A stretch of DNA of 64,000 nucleotides, from the NCBI RefSeq assembly GCF_024204685.1, contig NZ_CP100350.1, forward strand, positions 3,374,501 through 3,438,500. Reading direction: 5' to 3'. Origin of the DNA: Gilvimarinus sp. DA14. GTDB lineage: Bacteria > Pseudomonadota > Gammaproteobacteria > Pseudomonadales > Cellvibrionaceae. Both the position numbers and the translations under genes were made by a program. The first letter of the stretch is position 1. The number at the start of each line of letters is the position of its first letter. Below the pieces are notes generated by a model, which was not told the origin of the DNA, did no database searches, and saw only the letters and a program-made list of their open reading frames with translations. Shown piece by piece: positions 52,768 through 62,400 of this stretch.

Positions 52768-52784
52768 GTTGTAACTCTTGCAAC
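52768..52784. promoter_or_regulatory. Dyad upstream of the entericidin-like gene promoter
   Basis: GTTGTAACTCTTGCAAC is a 7+7 bp dyad with one mismatch, about 105-120 bp upstream of the sigma-54 promoter at 52887. The distance fits an activator site. Confidence 0.35.
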
Positions 52785-52886
52785 TGAGCGGTATGAGTTT
52801 GCATATGTTTATCCTTTTGCGAATATAAGATTTTGGCGGCCGTATAAAAAGTCATATAAATCAATGGCTTATGTGGTTTGTGGAAG

Positions 52887-52903
52887 TTGGCACGGTTTGA
52901 GCT
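52887..52903 (+). promoter_or_regulatory. Sigma-54 promoter for the entericidin-like lipoprotein gene
   Basis: TTGGCACGGTTTGAGCT has a perfect -24 element and GC at -12 with exact spacing. The predicted start is near 52914, 70 bp before the ATG. Confidence 0.65.
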
Positions 52904-52983
52904 ATAGTTTAAAGCGTGAAAGTAATACGCGGCTTGCCGCTCTCACAAAACCAAGAATCAATTTCGTATCAAGGAGCTCAATT

Positions 52984-53157
52984 ATGTCTATTCTGAAACG
53001 CATTTTGCTGTTGGCTGTATTTGCCCTGCCACTAGCCGCTTGTGACACCAACGATGGACCGGCTGAAGAGTTAGGCGAGAATCTGGACAACGCGGCTGAA
53101 GAGACCGGTGATGCTATGGACGACGCCGCCGATGAAGTCGAAGATGCCGTCGATTAA
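52984..53157 (+). CDS. Entericidin-like small lipoprotein
   Basis: A 57-residue lipoprotein with signal LLLAVFALPLAAC (lipobox cysteine 20). The very acidic helical tail reads EELGENLDNAAEETGDAMD and ends EVEDAVD. It is similar in size and design to entericidins and other small stress lipoproteins, and the acidic repeats could form a coiled coil. ATG 52984 has AAGGAG upstream. A longer frame from 52864 would run through the sigma-54 promoter and is rejected. A strong terminator follows the gene. Confidence 0.78.
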   Translation: MSILKRILLLAVFALPLAACDTNDGPAEELGENLDNAAEETGDAMDDAADEVEDAVD

Positions 53158-53212
53158 TGTCTGCGAAGAAGTGTCAGGCGAAAACTGCTAAGTTAAAGTA
53201 AGACTGACCGCG

Positions 53213-53245
53213 AGCAGCGGCCCGACCCCCCGGGCCGCTGCTTTT
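53213..53245 (+). terminator. Rho-independent terminator
   Basis: AGCAGCGGCCC (53213-53223) pairs perfectly with GGGCCGCTGCT (53232-53242), followed by TTTT. This is the clearest intrinsic terminator of the window. Confidence 0.88.
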
Positions 53246-53274
53246 GTATGTATGGAGTAAAGAGGTAACTGATT

Positions 53275-54732
53275 ATGGGCCTGCCCTGGCGCACCGAAAA
53301 ATTCCTGCCAACTTTAGTCGCCCTTGTATTGCTGCTGGTGGGTTTGATAGTCAATCAGAGCGCCGAAGCTCAAATCCAAGCCATTGCCGAGCAGTTTACT
53401 CAAGAATCTTCCTCTAGCAGTGCAAGTAGTGCGTCCAGTGCCGCGAGCGAACAATCGCAAGACAGTGGCCAGTCGGAATCGGTCGGGGTGGATGTCAACG
53501 AGGTAATCAACGTCTCAGCGGTAACCGAGTCATGGCAGAGCGTGGTAGAAAAATTCCTCGCAAGCCTCGGTTTTACCAGCGGCTGGTCGGCTCATGCGAT
53601 CGCCTCGGCGGTGGTTGGCGTCATCGCTTTTATCGTCATTATTCTGATTCGCGTGGGCAATCGAAAGCTTTATGGAAAGCTGCGCAAGCGCACCCGTATG
53701 CCGGGCAATATTAAGCGCATTAAACTGTATCAGCGCTTAAGCAATTTCTCCTTAATTCTGCTCACCGTGTTATTCGCCTGTTTGGCGCTGGTGGTTGTCT
53801 GGTGGGGCGATAGCTCCAATACAACAATCGTCGAGGGGATAACGGCGTGGTCAACCCGCTTGCTGAGTTTTACCATCGGCCTGATTGTTACCATGGTGGT
53901 GTTTGAGGTAATCGTCACCGCCGCCGAGCGCTATTTTTACCGCTTGTCCAACCGTGGCAGTGCCCGGATCAATACGCTTCTGCCGATTATTCGCAATGTT
54001 CTCTACGGCACTTTGGTGGTGATTTTCGGTATCACCCTTATTTCCGAGTTAGGGGTGGACGTGACGCCGCTGCTTGCCAGTGCCGGGGTCGTTGGTATTG
54101 CTGTGGGCTTTGGGGCTCAAGCGCTTATTAAAGATGTGCTAAACGGCTTTATTCTGATTTTTGAAGACTTGATTCAGGTGGGCGATGTTGCAGGCGTAGG
54201 CGGCAAAACCGGTATTGTGGAAAAAATTACTCTGCGCAAAGTGCAGTTGCGCGATCTGGATGGTCGAGTTTACACCGTTCCCTGCGGGGAGATTAAAGTA
54301 GTGGAGAACTACACCAAAGAGTTCAGCTACTATATGTTTAATGTGGGTGTCGCTTATCGCGAGAGCCCGGATGAAGTCATTGAGGTGCTGAAGGAAATTG
54401 GCGCCGAAATGCAGCAAGAAGACGAGTACAAAGACCTGATTATTGAACCCATAGAAATTCTAGGGGTGGATCAGTTTGCCGACAGTGCCATTGTCATTAA
54501 AGCGCGCATTATGACTAAGCCGATAAAACAATGGCAGGTGGGGCGCGAGTTTAATCGCCGCATGAAGTACGCCTTTGATGAGCGCAACATTGAAATTCCA
54601 TTCCCCCATCAAACGCTTTACTTTGGCGAAGACAAAGACGGATCGGCACCGGCCGCTCGGGTTGCTGTGCAAGAAATGCCTGACACCCAACCGAGTGCTG
54701 CGAACGACGGTGAAGCCAGCGAGCAAAAATAA
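53275..54732 (+). CDS. MscS-family mechanosensitive channel with serine-rich stretch
   Basis: A 485-residue channel protein with an N-terminal hydrophobic segment (about 11-30) and a periplasmic serine-rich stretch (45-69). Further membrane helices lie around 105-125, 155-180 and 190-215, then the pore helix region GVVGIAVGFGAQALIKDVLNGF and the cytosolic beta domain (FEDLIQVGDVAGVGGKTGIVEKI, then LRDLDGRVYTVPCGEI). It releases osmolytes on hypo-osmotic shock. It lies directly downstream of the terminator for the entericidin-like gene, so it may be expressed on its own. Confidence 0.92.
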   Translation: MGLPWRTEKFLPTLVALVLLLVGLIVNQSAEAQIQAIAEQFTQESSSSSASSASSAASEQSQDSGQSESVGVDVNEVINVSAVTESWQSVVEKFLASLGFTSGWSAHAIASAVVGVIAFIVIILIRVGNRKLYGKLRKRTRMPGNIKRIKLYQRLSNFSLILLTVLFACLALVVVWWGDSSNTTIVEGITAWSTRLLSFTIGLIVTMVVFEVIVTAAERYFYRLSNRGSARINTLLPIIRNVLYGTLVVIFGITLISELGVDVTPLLASAGVVGIAVGFGAQALIKDVLNGFILIFEDLIQVGDVAGVGGKTGIVEKITLRKVQLRDLDGRVYTVPCGEIKVVENYTKEFSYYMFNVGVAYRESPDEVIEVLKEIGAEMQQEDEYKDLIIEPIEILGVDQFADSAIVIKARIMTKPIKQWQVGREFNRRMKYAFDERNIEIPFPHQTLYFGEDKDGSAPAARVAVQEMPDTQPSAANDGEASEQK

Positions 54733-54746
54733 GGGCGCGGTTATGT

Positions 54747-54769
54747 CTTATAGGGCCAAGCCCTATAAG
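54747..54769. terminator. Bidirectional terminator hairpin
   Basis: CTTATAGGGC (54747-54756) pairs perfectly with GCCCTATAAG (54760-54769) around CAA. It lies between the convergent mscS-like and enolase-superfamily genes. Confidence 0.65.
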
Positions 54770-54777
54770 GCGGTGAA

Positions 54778-56343
54778 TCAAGGGCTAATCTGCCGCGCCA
54801 GCGGTTGCAGTGATTTAGTTTGCCAGGCCTGGCCGTTGGGAAGCTGGTATAGCTCAAGGCCGGCGTCGGCGTAATCTACACCAACGCCGGGCTCGTGGTT
54901 CATCTGGTAATAGCCGTTACTAATCAGCGCCGGGTTATTGAACACACCTTCGTGCACGCTGCGGCTCGGCTCTTCTACAAACTCTAAAATGTCGGCGGTG
55001 CCACGGTTATCATTGGCGCCGAACAGTGCTTGCTTGATCGCCTGCACGTGGCGAACTCCTTCGCATAGGCCAATGCCACCGGCGTGGGGGCAGATACGCA
55101 CATTGCGCCCCTGCTGCCGCGCTTTTTGTGCCAGTAGCAATATGGCTAGGTTGTCGGCAATACCGGCGACACGGCAATAATCCATCTGCAGCACTGGCAG
55201 TGCATAGGTTTTCTCGTGATCAAATCGGCCCAGCTGGGCGAAGAGTAAGTCTTTAAAAACACTGGGGCTGGCGCCTTGCTCGCCCGTGGATATGGGCGCT
55301 TGCAACGGTGGCTCGAAATCGGAGAAAGACATAGTCAGGGCCTGCTCGATCTGCACATGGCCCATGGCACTCTGGGCGGAGGTAGGCTCTTCAAACCACT
55401 GGATTTGGTAGGAGGGATTAACCCGGTACAAGCGTTTGGCCAGCTTATGAATGAAGACGATCGCGCTTTGCACATCGAAGATTTGATTGCTGTCCACCGC
55501 CAGGGTCATTTGCTTCAGGCGTTGATCGTTTTGGGAAATGGTGTCGAACACGGCACTGAGGCGCTCGCAGTCTTGTTCGGCGGCGCGGCTTGCCAGCTCG
55601 TCCAGCTGGGTGCGGCTTAACCATTCGCCACGGCCGGCGGCCGCAAGCCGCGCTTTGGCAAACTCGGCGCCGACCTTTACCTTAACCATGGACCAATTGC
55701 GTGAAATCAAATCCCTCACCTGTTGGCACAGAGTGTCGATGTCGATTCCGCTCCAGCCCGCGGTATTGTAGGCCAGTAGTCCATGGCGGTGAATGTCGTC
55801 AATTCGTGCATCCATACCTTGGCGAGCTTGCTGCAGCATTTGCACTGCCTCGGCGGGCGGTAGCACGTCGGCGATGGGCTCAAAATCGATAAGCGCCGCC
55901 AACTGTTCTGGGGCCAGGGTGAGCAGGGCCCGCCAGGCTGGTAACTTCAGGAATCGGCTCATTAAATCCCACAGGGCATTGATCACTGCGCCTATCGCCA
56001 TACGCGAGGCCCCAGCGGCGCCGAGCCAAGCGTAGTCCGGGTCTTGTAACATTTGCTGGGCGAGGTCGCCAAGCTTTGTGCCCTCATGCAGCTGGCTGAC
56101 GTCAATGGAAGTTTGCAGGAGAAAGTGCCGCGCGATGCGTTCGGTCATTTGCGCCTGCTCCTGCAGGCCACGGCCATTGGTAAAAATGATGCTACTGCCC
56201 GTAAGCGAAGGGTCGGAGGTAAATACTTGCAAATATACATTGGCGTACACCGGGCCGCCCTGCGCAATATTGCGAGGGTCGCCGCCAAACCCGGTAGGTG
56301 GCGCTGCAACAGCGCTAACACGAATGTCGGTTATGCTAATCAT
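54778..56343 (-). CDS. Enolase-superfamily L-fuconate dehydratase-like enzyme
   Basis: A 521-residue member of the mandelate racemase/enolase superfamily, closest by motifs to L-fuconate dehydratases. It has FTNGRG near the start, KxK base as VKVKVG (K221, K223), metal ligand DSN (D284), WFEEPTS, GEQ, and the PHAGGIGLCE histidine. The reaction would be dehydration of a sugar acid such as L-fuconate. It is about 80 residues longer than the usual 430-440. One clear insertion of about 40 residues lies between the KxK motif and the first metal aspartate (229-272). It stands alone, divergent from the Kef-like gene. Confidence 0.78.
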   Translation of the reverse strand: MISITDIRVSAVAAPPTGFGGDPRNIAQGGPVYANVYLQVFTSDPSLTGSSIIFTNGRGLQEQAQMTERIARHFLLQTSIDVSQLHEGTKLGDLAQQMLQDPDYAWLGAAGASRMAIGAVINALWDLMSRFLKLPAWRALLTLAPEQLAALIDFEPIADVLPPAEAVQMLQQARQGMDARIDDIHRHGLLAYNTAGWSGIDIDTLCQQVRDLISRNWSMVKVKVGAEFAKARLAAAGRGEWLSRTQLDELASRAAEQDCERLSAVFDTISQNDQRLKQMTLAVDSNQIFDVQSAIVFIHKLAKRLYRVNPSYQIQWFEEPTSAQSAMGHVQIEQALTMSFSDFEPPLQAPISTGEQGASPSVFKDLLFAQLGRFDHEKTYALPVLQMDYCRVAGIADNLAILLLAQKARQQGRNVRICPHAGGIGLCEGVRHVQAIKQALFGANDNRGTADILEFVEEPSRSVHEGVFNNPALISNGYYQMNHEPGVGVDYADAGLELYQLPNGQAWQTKSLQPLARQISP

Positions 56344-56408
56344 ATAACTTGTCTGCAGGCTAAAGGAGTTTACTATCAGAATAGCAGCTATAGAACGGAG
56401 TGCTCGCC

Positions 56409-58232
56409 ATGACTAACGCCCTGATTTATTTGTGTGCCGCCATTATTGCGGTGCCATTAGCCAAGCGCGCCGGCCTGGGGGCGGTGCTTGGCTACTTACT
56501 GGCGGGTGTGCTGATAGGCCCCTATGCACTGGCATTGGTGGGGGACCAAACCGATGTTATGCATGTGGCCGAGTTTGGTGTCGTGATGATGCTATTTCTT
56601 ATTGGCCTGGAATTACGTCCCAGTCGGCTGTGGGATATGCGTCGACCGATTCTCGGACTGGGTGGATTGCAGGTGGTGTTAACGGCCAGTTTAATCACCG
56701 CTCTGGTTATGGGGGTGAGCGATCTCGATTGGCGCAGCGCCCTGGCAATTGGTTTGGCGCTGGCACTGTCCTCTACCGCTATTGTGTTGCAGTCGCTGCA
56801 AGAGCGCGGGCTGTTTAATACGCCGGCTGGTGGAAACACCTTTTCTGTACTCTTGTTTCAGGATATCGCCATTATCCCTATTTTGGCGCTTCTGCCTTTG
56901 TTGTCGAATGTTGCGGGCAGTGAGTCGCCCATGGAAAGCCACAGCTTGATTGAATCCTGGCCTGCCAGTGTGCAAGTGGTGGTCAGTCTGGCGACTATCG
57001 TGGCGGTGATTCTGGCGGGGCGTTTTTTAGCGGCGCCGATTTTTCGCAAAATTGCCGAGACAGATCTGCGCGAAATCTTCACCGCGTTTGCGCTGTTTAT
57101 CGTGGTCGCTATTACCGTGCTGATGCAATCTATCGGTTTATCGCCGGCGCTGGGTGCCTTTATCGCCGGGGTAGTATTGGCGGACTGTGAGTACCGCCAT
57201 GAAATAGAAGCGGATATCGAACCTTTTAAAGGGCTGTTGCTGGGCCTGTTTTTTATTACCGTGGGCGCCGGCATCGATTTTGACTTGTTGCTGAATAAAC
57301 CCCTGGTGATCACCCTGGCGGTGGTGGCGCTGGTGGCTGCCAAGTTGCTGGTGCTGATGCTGTTGGCGGTGGTGTTTAAAATGGGCAAGTGGCGCGGTTT
57401 GCTTTTTAGTCTGGCACTGGCGCAAGGCGGTGAATTTGCGTTTGTGATTATCGCTGCCGCGAAAGCGAATCAGGTGGTGGATGCCGGCGTTGGCGATACA
57501 GTGATTTTGGTAGTGGCGTTATCGATGTTGCTAACACCATTGTTGCTCGCTGCCTACGAAACCCTTTTTTCCCGCACGGGACGTAAAACGGCCTCGTCTC
57601 TACCTGAGGATGAGTCAATCCCTTCGTCAGAGCATGTGATTATCGCCGGTTATGGCCGCTTTGGGCAGATAATCGGCCGCCTGCTGTCGGCCCAGGGGTA
57701 CGACCTGACCATTCTCGATCACAGCCCGGGCCAGGTCGAGCTGGTGCGTCGTTTCGGCAGTAAGGTCTACTATGGCGATGCTTCGCGTGAAGACCTGCTG
57801 CGCGCTGCCGGTGGCGATCAGGCCAAGCTATTGGTGATTGCGGTGGACGAACCGGATCGCGCCATGCGCATTGTTCACACCGCCAAGCGCCATTTCCCCA
57901 ATTTAAAAATATTGGTGCGGGCCATCGACCGTCCGCACGCCTACAAGTTAATAGCCGCTGAGGTAGACGGCTTGCGCCGCGAAACATTTCATTCGGCACT
58001 TAAGTTGGGGGTGGATGCACTAAAGCTACTGGGACAACAAAGCGATGCGGCCGAGCGGGCCGGTCATTTGTTTGAACAGCATGACGAAAACTCTCTAAGC
58101 AAGCTCGCCAAGATTTGGGGCGACGATAAAAGCTATGGGCGCGCAATTCGTAAAAACCTGGATGATTTGCGCCGGGTTCTGCAGGAAGATCAGAGCCGTC
58201 GCTCCGACTCCGGTAGTGCAGAGAGAGACTAA
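56409..58232 (+). CDS. KefB/KefC-type monovalent cation:proton antiporter
   Basis: A 607-residue protein with an N-terminal CPA2 antiporter domain of about 12 helices (LGYLLAGVLIGPYAL, LALSSTAIVLQSL, LFQDIAIIPILALLP) and a C-terminal TrkA-N domain (VIIAGYGRFGQIIGRLL, ILDHSPGQVE, YYGDASREDLLRAAG). KefB/C proteins release potassium in glutathione-gated manner when electrophiles enter. I chose ATG 56409 with CGGAG upstream; an in-frame GTG at 56400 is weaker. Confidence 0.88.
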   Translation: MTNALIYLCAAIIAVPLAKRAGLGAVLGYLLAGVLIGPYALALVGDQTDVMHVAEFGVVMMLFLIGLELRPSRLWDMRRPILGLGGLQVVLTASLITALVMGVSDLDWRSALAIGLALALSSTAIVLQSLQERGLFNTPAGGNTFSVLLFQDIAIIPILALLPLLSNVAGSESPMESHSLIESWPASVQVVVSLATIVAVILAGRFLAAPIFRKIAETDLREIFTAFALFIVVAITVLMQSIGLSPALGAFIAGVVLADCEYRHEIEADIEPFKGLLLGLFFITVGAGIDFDLLLNKPLVITLAVVALVAAKLLVLMLLAVVFKMGKWRGLLFSLALAQGGEFAFVIIAAAKANQVVDAGVGDTVILVVALSMLLTPLLLAAYETLFSRTGRKTASSLPEDESIPSSEHVIIAGYGRFGQIIGRLLSAQGYDLTILDHSPGQVELVRRFGSKVYYGDASREDLLRAAGGDQAKLLVIAVDEPDRAMRIVHTAKRHFPNLKILVRAIDRPHAYKLIAAEVDGLRRETFHSALKLGVDALKLLGQQSDAAERAGHLFEQHDENSLSKLAKIWGDDKSYGRAIRKNLDDLRRVLQEDQSRRSDSGSAERD

Positions 58233-58246
58233 ATTCACGGTGGATT

Positions 58247-58280
58247 TAATCAGGCGATTAATTTTATAATCAACTGATTA
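58247..58280. promoter_or_regulatory. Tandem palindromic operator before the RND efflux operon
   Basis: TAATCAGGCGATTA (58247-58260) and TAATCAACTGATTA (58267-58280) are two copies of TAATC-N4-GATTA, 20 bp apart centre to centre. They lie 26 bp before the membrane fusion protein start. The TetR-family regulator encoded at the end of the operon is the likely binder. Confidence 0.72.
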
Positions 58281-58305
58281 AATTTGTTCCTTGCCGGAGG
58301 TGGGT

Positions 58306-59427
58306 GTGAAAAGTTCTGCAAAGCAGCGATTGGTTGCTGGGGCGTGGTTGTTATCGCTTTGGTTTGTCTTAACGGCCTGCACCGACGCTGACAAACCACT
58401 CGAGAAGCCCGCGCCGAGACTGGTGGATGCGGCGCGAGTAGAGCCCGCCAATGGCGCCAGTCAGGTGAGCTTAAGCGGTCGGGTCAGGGCGGTAGAGCGT
58501 ACAGTGCTGAGCTTTGAGGTGGGCGGAGAAATTAAGGCCATTCACGTGGATGTGGGCGATGCGGTTGAGCAGGGTCAGGTGCTGGCGAGTTTACACGCTG
58601 AACGCTACCAGCTGGTTCTTAAGCAGGCGCAGGCGCAAGCGTCGGAGGCCAAGGCTGCTTTGACGGAAAAAGAGCTGGATTACAGCCGCCTGAAGGAGCT
58701 GCAGGGGCAGGGTTTTGTCAGTAAAGCAAATTTAGATACCGCCAAAGCGGCGCTGGATACGGCGCAGTCGCGTTATCGTTCGGCCCAGGCTTCGGTGAAT
58801 ATTGCCGAGCGGGATGTAGCGCTTACCGAGTTAAAAGCTCCCTTTTCTGGGTCTATCAGTGAGCGTGTTGCTCAGCCTGCGCAGCGTGTCGCACCCAACG
58901 AGCCGGTGCTAGAGGCTATCTCGGAGCGCGGCGGCTTTGAGGTTTATACCCATGTGCCCGAGGCTTTGGTAGGTAAGTTGCGCCGTGGTAGTGAGCAGCA
59001 GGTGCTTATACCGGCGCTGAGTCAAGAAAAGCTCCGTGCCACTATTGAGCATATTGGCACGCGCCCCGAATCTTCCAATAACTATCCTGTAGTTCTGGCG
59101 TTAAGCGCCCACGGCTCTGATCTGCGTGCGGGAATGACTGCTCAGGCGCTACTGTCTCCAAGCGGCGGAAAAAACAGCCAGGGCAGTTTTTTAGTGCCGT
59201 TAACTGCACTGGTACACGGTGAACAAAACAGTGTTTATGTGCTGCGCATTAAAGCCGATAGAACACTGGAGCAGGTTGATGTAGAGATTATCGAGCCGCG
59301 TGTCAAAGTTGCCGAGGTGCGGGGTGCTTTAACCGCTGGCGATCAAATTGTCGCTCGCGGTGCAGAGTTTGTAGCGCCGGGTGAAACCGTAGAGATTATG
59401 GGGCAGGGACCGGAGCGTTTTAATTGA
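58306..59427 (+). CDS. RND efflux periplasmic adaptor (membrane fusion) lipoprotein
   Basis: A 373-residue adaptor with lipoprotein signal (lipobox VLTAC). It has a lipoyl-like half motif (GGEIKAIHVDVGDAVEQGQVL), a coiled-coil hairpin (about 95-165), the second lipoyl half (LKAPFSGSISERVAQPAQRV) and beta-barrel domains. It links the RND pump to an outer-membrane channel. GTG 58306 has GGAGG upstream; TTG 58291 is a weaker option. It overlaps the pump gene by 1 bp. Confidence 0.88.
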   Translation: MKSSAKQRLVAGAWLLSLWFVLTACTDADKPLEKPAPRLVDAARVEPANGASQVSLSGRVRAVERTVLSFEVGGEIKAIHVDVGDAVEQGQVLASLHAERYQLVLKQAQAQASEAKAALTEKELDYSRLKELQGQGFVSKANLDTAKAALDTAQSRYRSAQASVNIAERDVALTELKAPFSGSISERVAQPAQRVAPNEPVLEAISERGGFEVYTHVPEALVGKLRRGSEQQVLIPALSQEKLRATIEHIGTRPESSNNYPVVLALSAHGSDLRAGMTAQALLSPSGGKNSQGSFLVPLTALVHGEQNSVYVLRIKADRTLEQVDVEIIEPRVKVAEVRGALTAGDQIVARGAEFVAPGETVEIMGQGPERFN

Positions 59428-62400
59428 TGAATATCTCCGAGCTTGCTTACCGTTACCGTCCCGTTTTGCTGCTGTGTTTGGTGTTATCGGTGCTCGCGGG
59501 TATTGCCAATTATTTCACTTTGCCCGCGCGTGAAGATCCGCAGATTATTATTCGCGAGGCACTTGCCAGCACCGCTTACCCGGGTTTATCCGCCGAAGAG
59601 GTAGAGGAAAAAATCACTAAACCCTTGGAGGCGCGCATTCGCGAGGTGGGGCAGGTGGAGTCCATTCGCTCAACATCTATGCGCGGTCGCTCGTTAATTC
59701 ATATTGAGGTGCGCGACGAGTTTTTTGATCTGGACCAAATATGGGATGAGGTCAGGCAAAAAATTAATGCCGCTTACCCCTCGCTGCCAGATGGCACCCA
59801 AGAGACCGTTTTTAACGATGACTTTGGCGATGTTGCCGTAGTCACCGCGGCACTGTCATCCAGCGTTTACAGTCATGCCGAGCAGCTGGAAATGGCCGAA
59901 CATATTCGCGCCGAGATCTACGCACTGGAGGGCACCAAACGAGTTGAGTTGTTGGGGGTGCAGGAAGAGCGGATTTATATCAATTTACCCGAGGCGCGTT
60001 TAGCCGAGCTGGGGCTGTCTCCGGGGCAGCTGGCTTCGCAGTTGCAACAGCGCAACATATTGCCACCCGCAGCAGAAATGGAAGCGGGCGAGCAGCGCTT
60101 TGCGGTTCAGGTGTCGGGCTCGTACAGCAGTTTACAAGATTTAGCCAGCGCTGAAATTCAGCTGCCTAACAACGGCGGGTCTATGCGCCTGGGGGATTTG
60201 GGCGAAATAGAGAGAGGCTACCAAGAGCCTGTCAGTCAGACTGCTTACTTTAATGGCAAGCGTGCCATTGTATTGGCTATCTCCATGCTGGATGGGCGCA
60301 GCGTGCTGGATTACGGCCATCAGGTAAAAGACAAAATAGAGTATTTGCAAACCATTTTGCCCGCCGGCTATGAGCTGGAGATTATGACCTTTCAGGCCGA
60401 TCAGGTTGCCAACGCGGTTTACGGGGTTACCTCTAGTGTCTTGCAAACATTGGCCATCGTTTTAGCCGTAGTGATTTTATTTTTGGGCCTTCGCACAGGC
60501 TTGATTGTAGGTTCAATTATTCCCGCTGTTATGCTGGTCACTCTGGCGGTTATGGGCTTTATGGATATGTCGCTGCAGCGTATGAGTCTGGCGACACTGG
60601 TTATCTCTCTGGGCCTTTTGGTCGATAACGCAATTGTGGTCGCAGAGGATTTTAAAACCCGCTTAGAGGACGGCGATACGCGCGACGAGGCTTTACGCGT
60701 TACCGGTTCGGAGTTGGCCTTGCCGTTATTGTCTTCTACCCTGACGACAATTTTGGTCTTTCTGCCGCTGATGCTTGCCAACCATGTGGCCGGGGAGTAC
60801 ACGCGCTCCATTTCTATTGTGATTGCCATTACCTTAACGACCTCTTGGTTTTTGTCGCTAACGGTCACGCCGGTGCTGTGCCACCGATTTTTAAGCCTGC
60901 CTGCTGCGAGAAACAATAACAGCGAGTCCGGCCCTACCACGTTGTCTGATCGTTTATTCCGCGCCATGAGCGGACGTTATGAATTGCTGCTGCGCCACGC
61001 TTTGGCGCATCGCGTGGTATTTTTGTTTGTCATGCTGGGGTTGTTAGTGTTGGGGGTGGGGCTAATGCAGTTGGTGCCGCAGAAGTTTTTCCCCGACTCG
61101 GACCGCAACCAGGTATTAGTCTATGTGGACTTTCCCGTGGATATTTCACCCACCCAGGCAGACGAGGCCATTCAAAGACTCAGTGGGGAGATTCAACAGC
61201 ATTCGCAGCTGGCTGAAGATATCACTAGCGTGGCGGGTTATGCGGGCTTTGGCGGACCGCGTTTTGTCCTATCTTTAACGCCTATAGACCCGGCGGTCAA
61301 CAAAGGTTTTTTGGTGGCTAATGTCGCTGAGCGCGACAAGGTGGATGCGGTTAAACAGCGTTTACACGACTATTTTGTCAATCATCATCCAGAGCTGCGC
61401 GCTCAGGTGGTAAAAATGTTTTTGGGCCCCTCCGACAGCAATTTGCTGGAGGTACAAATAAAAGGCCCAGACCGAGAAGTGCTGTTCTCTCGTGCCAAAG
61501 ACGTTGAGGCAATTCTGGCCAAGCAGCCGGGTGCGCGCGATATTAAGCACAGTTGGGAAGCGCGTAATTCGGCGTTGGATGTGCAGGTAAACCAGGCGCA
61601 GGCCCGTGCCGCGGGTGTCACCTCGGAGGATATCGCCCAATCATTGCGCGGCGCCATTGACGGCTATCAGCTATCGCGTTTTCGCCAGGGGGATAAGTTG
61701 ATTCCCATTATGCTGCGTAACGAAGCAGAAGAGCGCGCAAGCCTTGAGCGGCTCAAATCCCTGACCGTTTATCCGTTAGAGTCCAATGGTCGTGGCGTGC
61801 CTCTGAATCAGGTGGCCGAAATTAAACTGGTAAGCAGTTACGGCAGAATCGACCGCGAAGATTTAGTCCGTACTATTACCGTACAGGCGCGCAGCACCGT
61901 GATGACCGCCGAACAAATGCAGCCTAAAGTAGTCGCCCAGTTGACTGAGCTGGAAAAAACACTGCCGCCTGGCCATTGGATCGAGTACGACGGCGTAGTG
62001 AAAATGTCTGCGGAAGGCCAGGCGGCATTGCAGGCAAACTTGCCCATGTGCATCGGTTTGATCTTTATCTTGCTAGTCGCGCAATTTAACTCGTTTAAGC
62101 GGCCGCTTTTGATTGTGGTGACCATTCCACTGGTTATTCTCGGCGTATCTGTGGGGCTGCTGATTATGCGGGCCGACTTTGGTTTTATGGTATTGCTGGG
62201 GCTGTACAGTTTGGCGGGTATCATTATTAACAACGCGATTGTATTGATTGACCGTATTGATATCGATCGACAAAACTCTGCATATACCGCGGTTGAGGCT
62301 GTGATCAAAGCTTCTGTGCGGCGGTTGCGCCCCATCATCATGTCCACCGTCACCACGGTGTTGGGTTTTTTGCCATTAATTGCCGGTAACGATCCGCTAT

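Noticed and set aside
52864-52983. Upstream extension of the entericidin-like protein
   Set aside because: It would put the sigma-54 promoter inside the coding region and hide the lipoprotein signal; ATG 52984 has a good ribosome-binding site.
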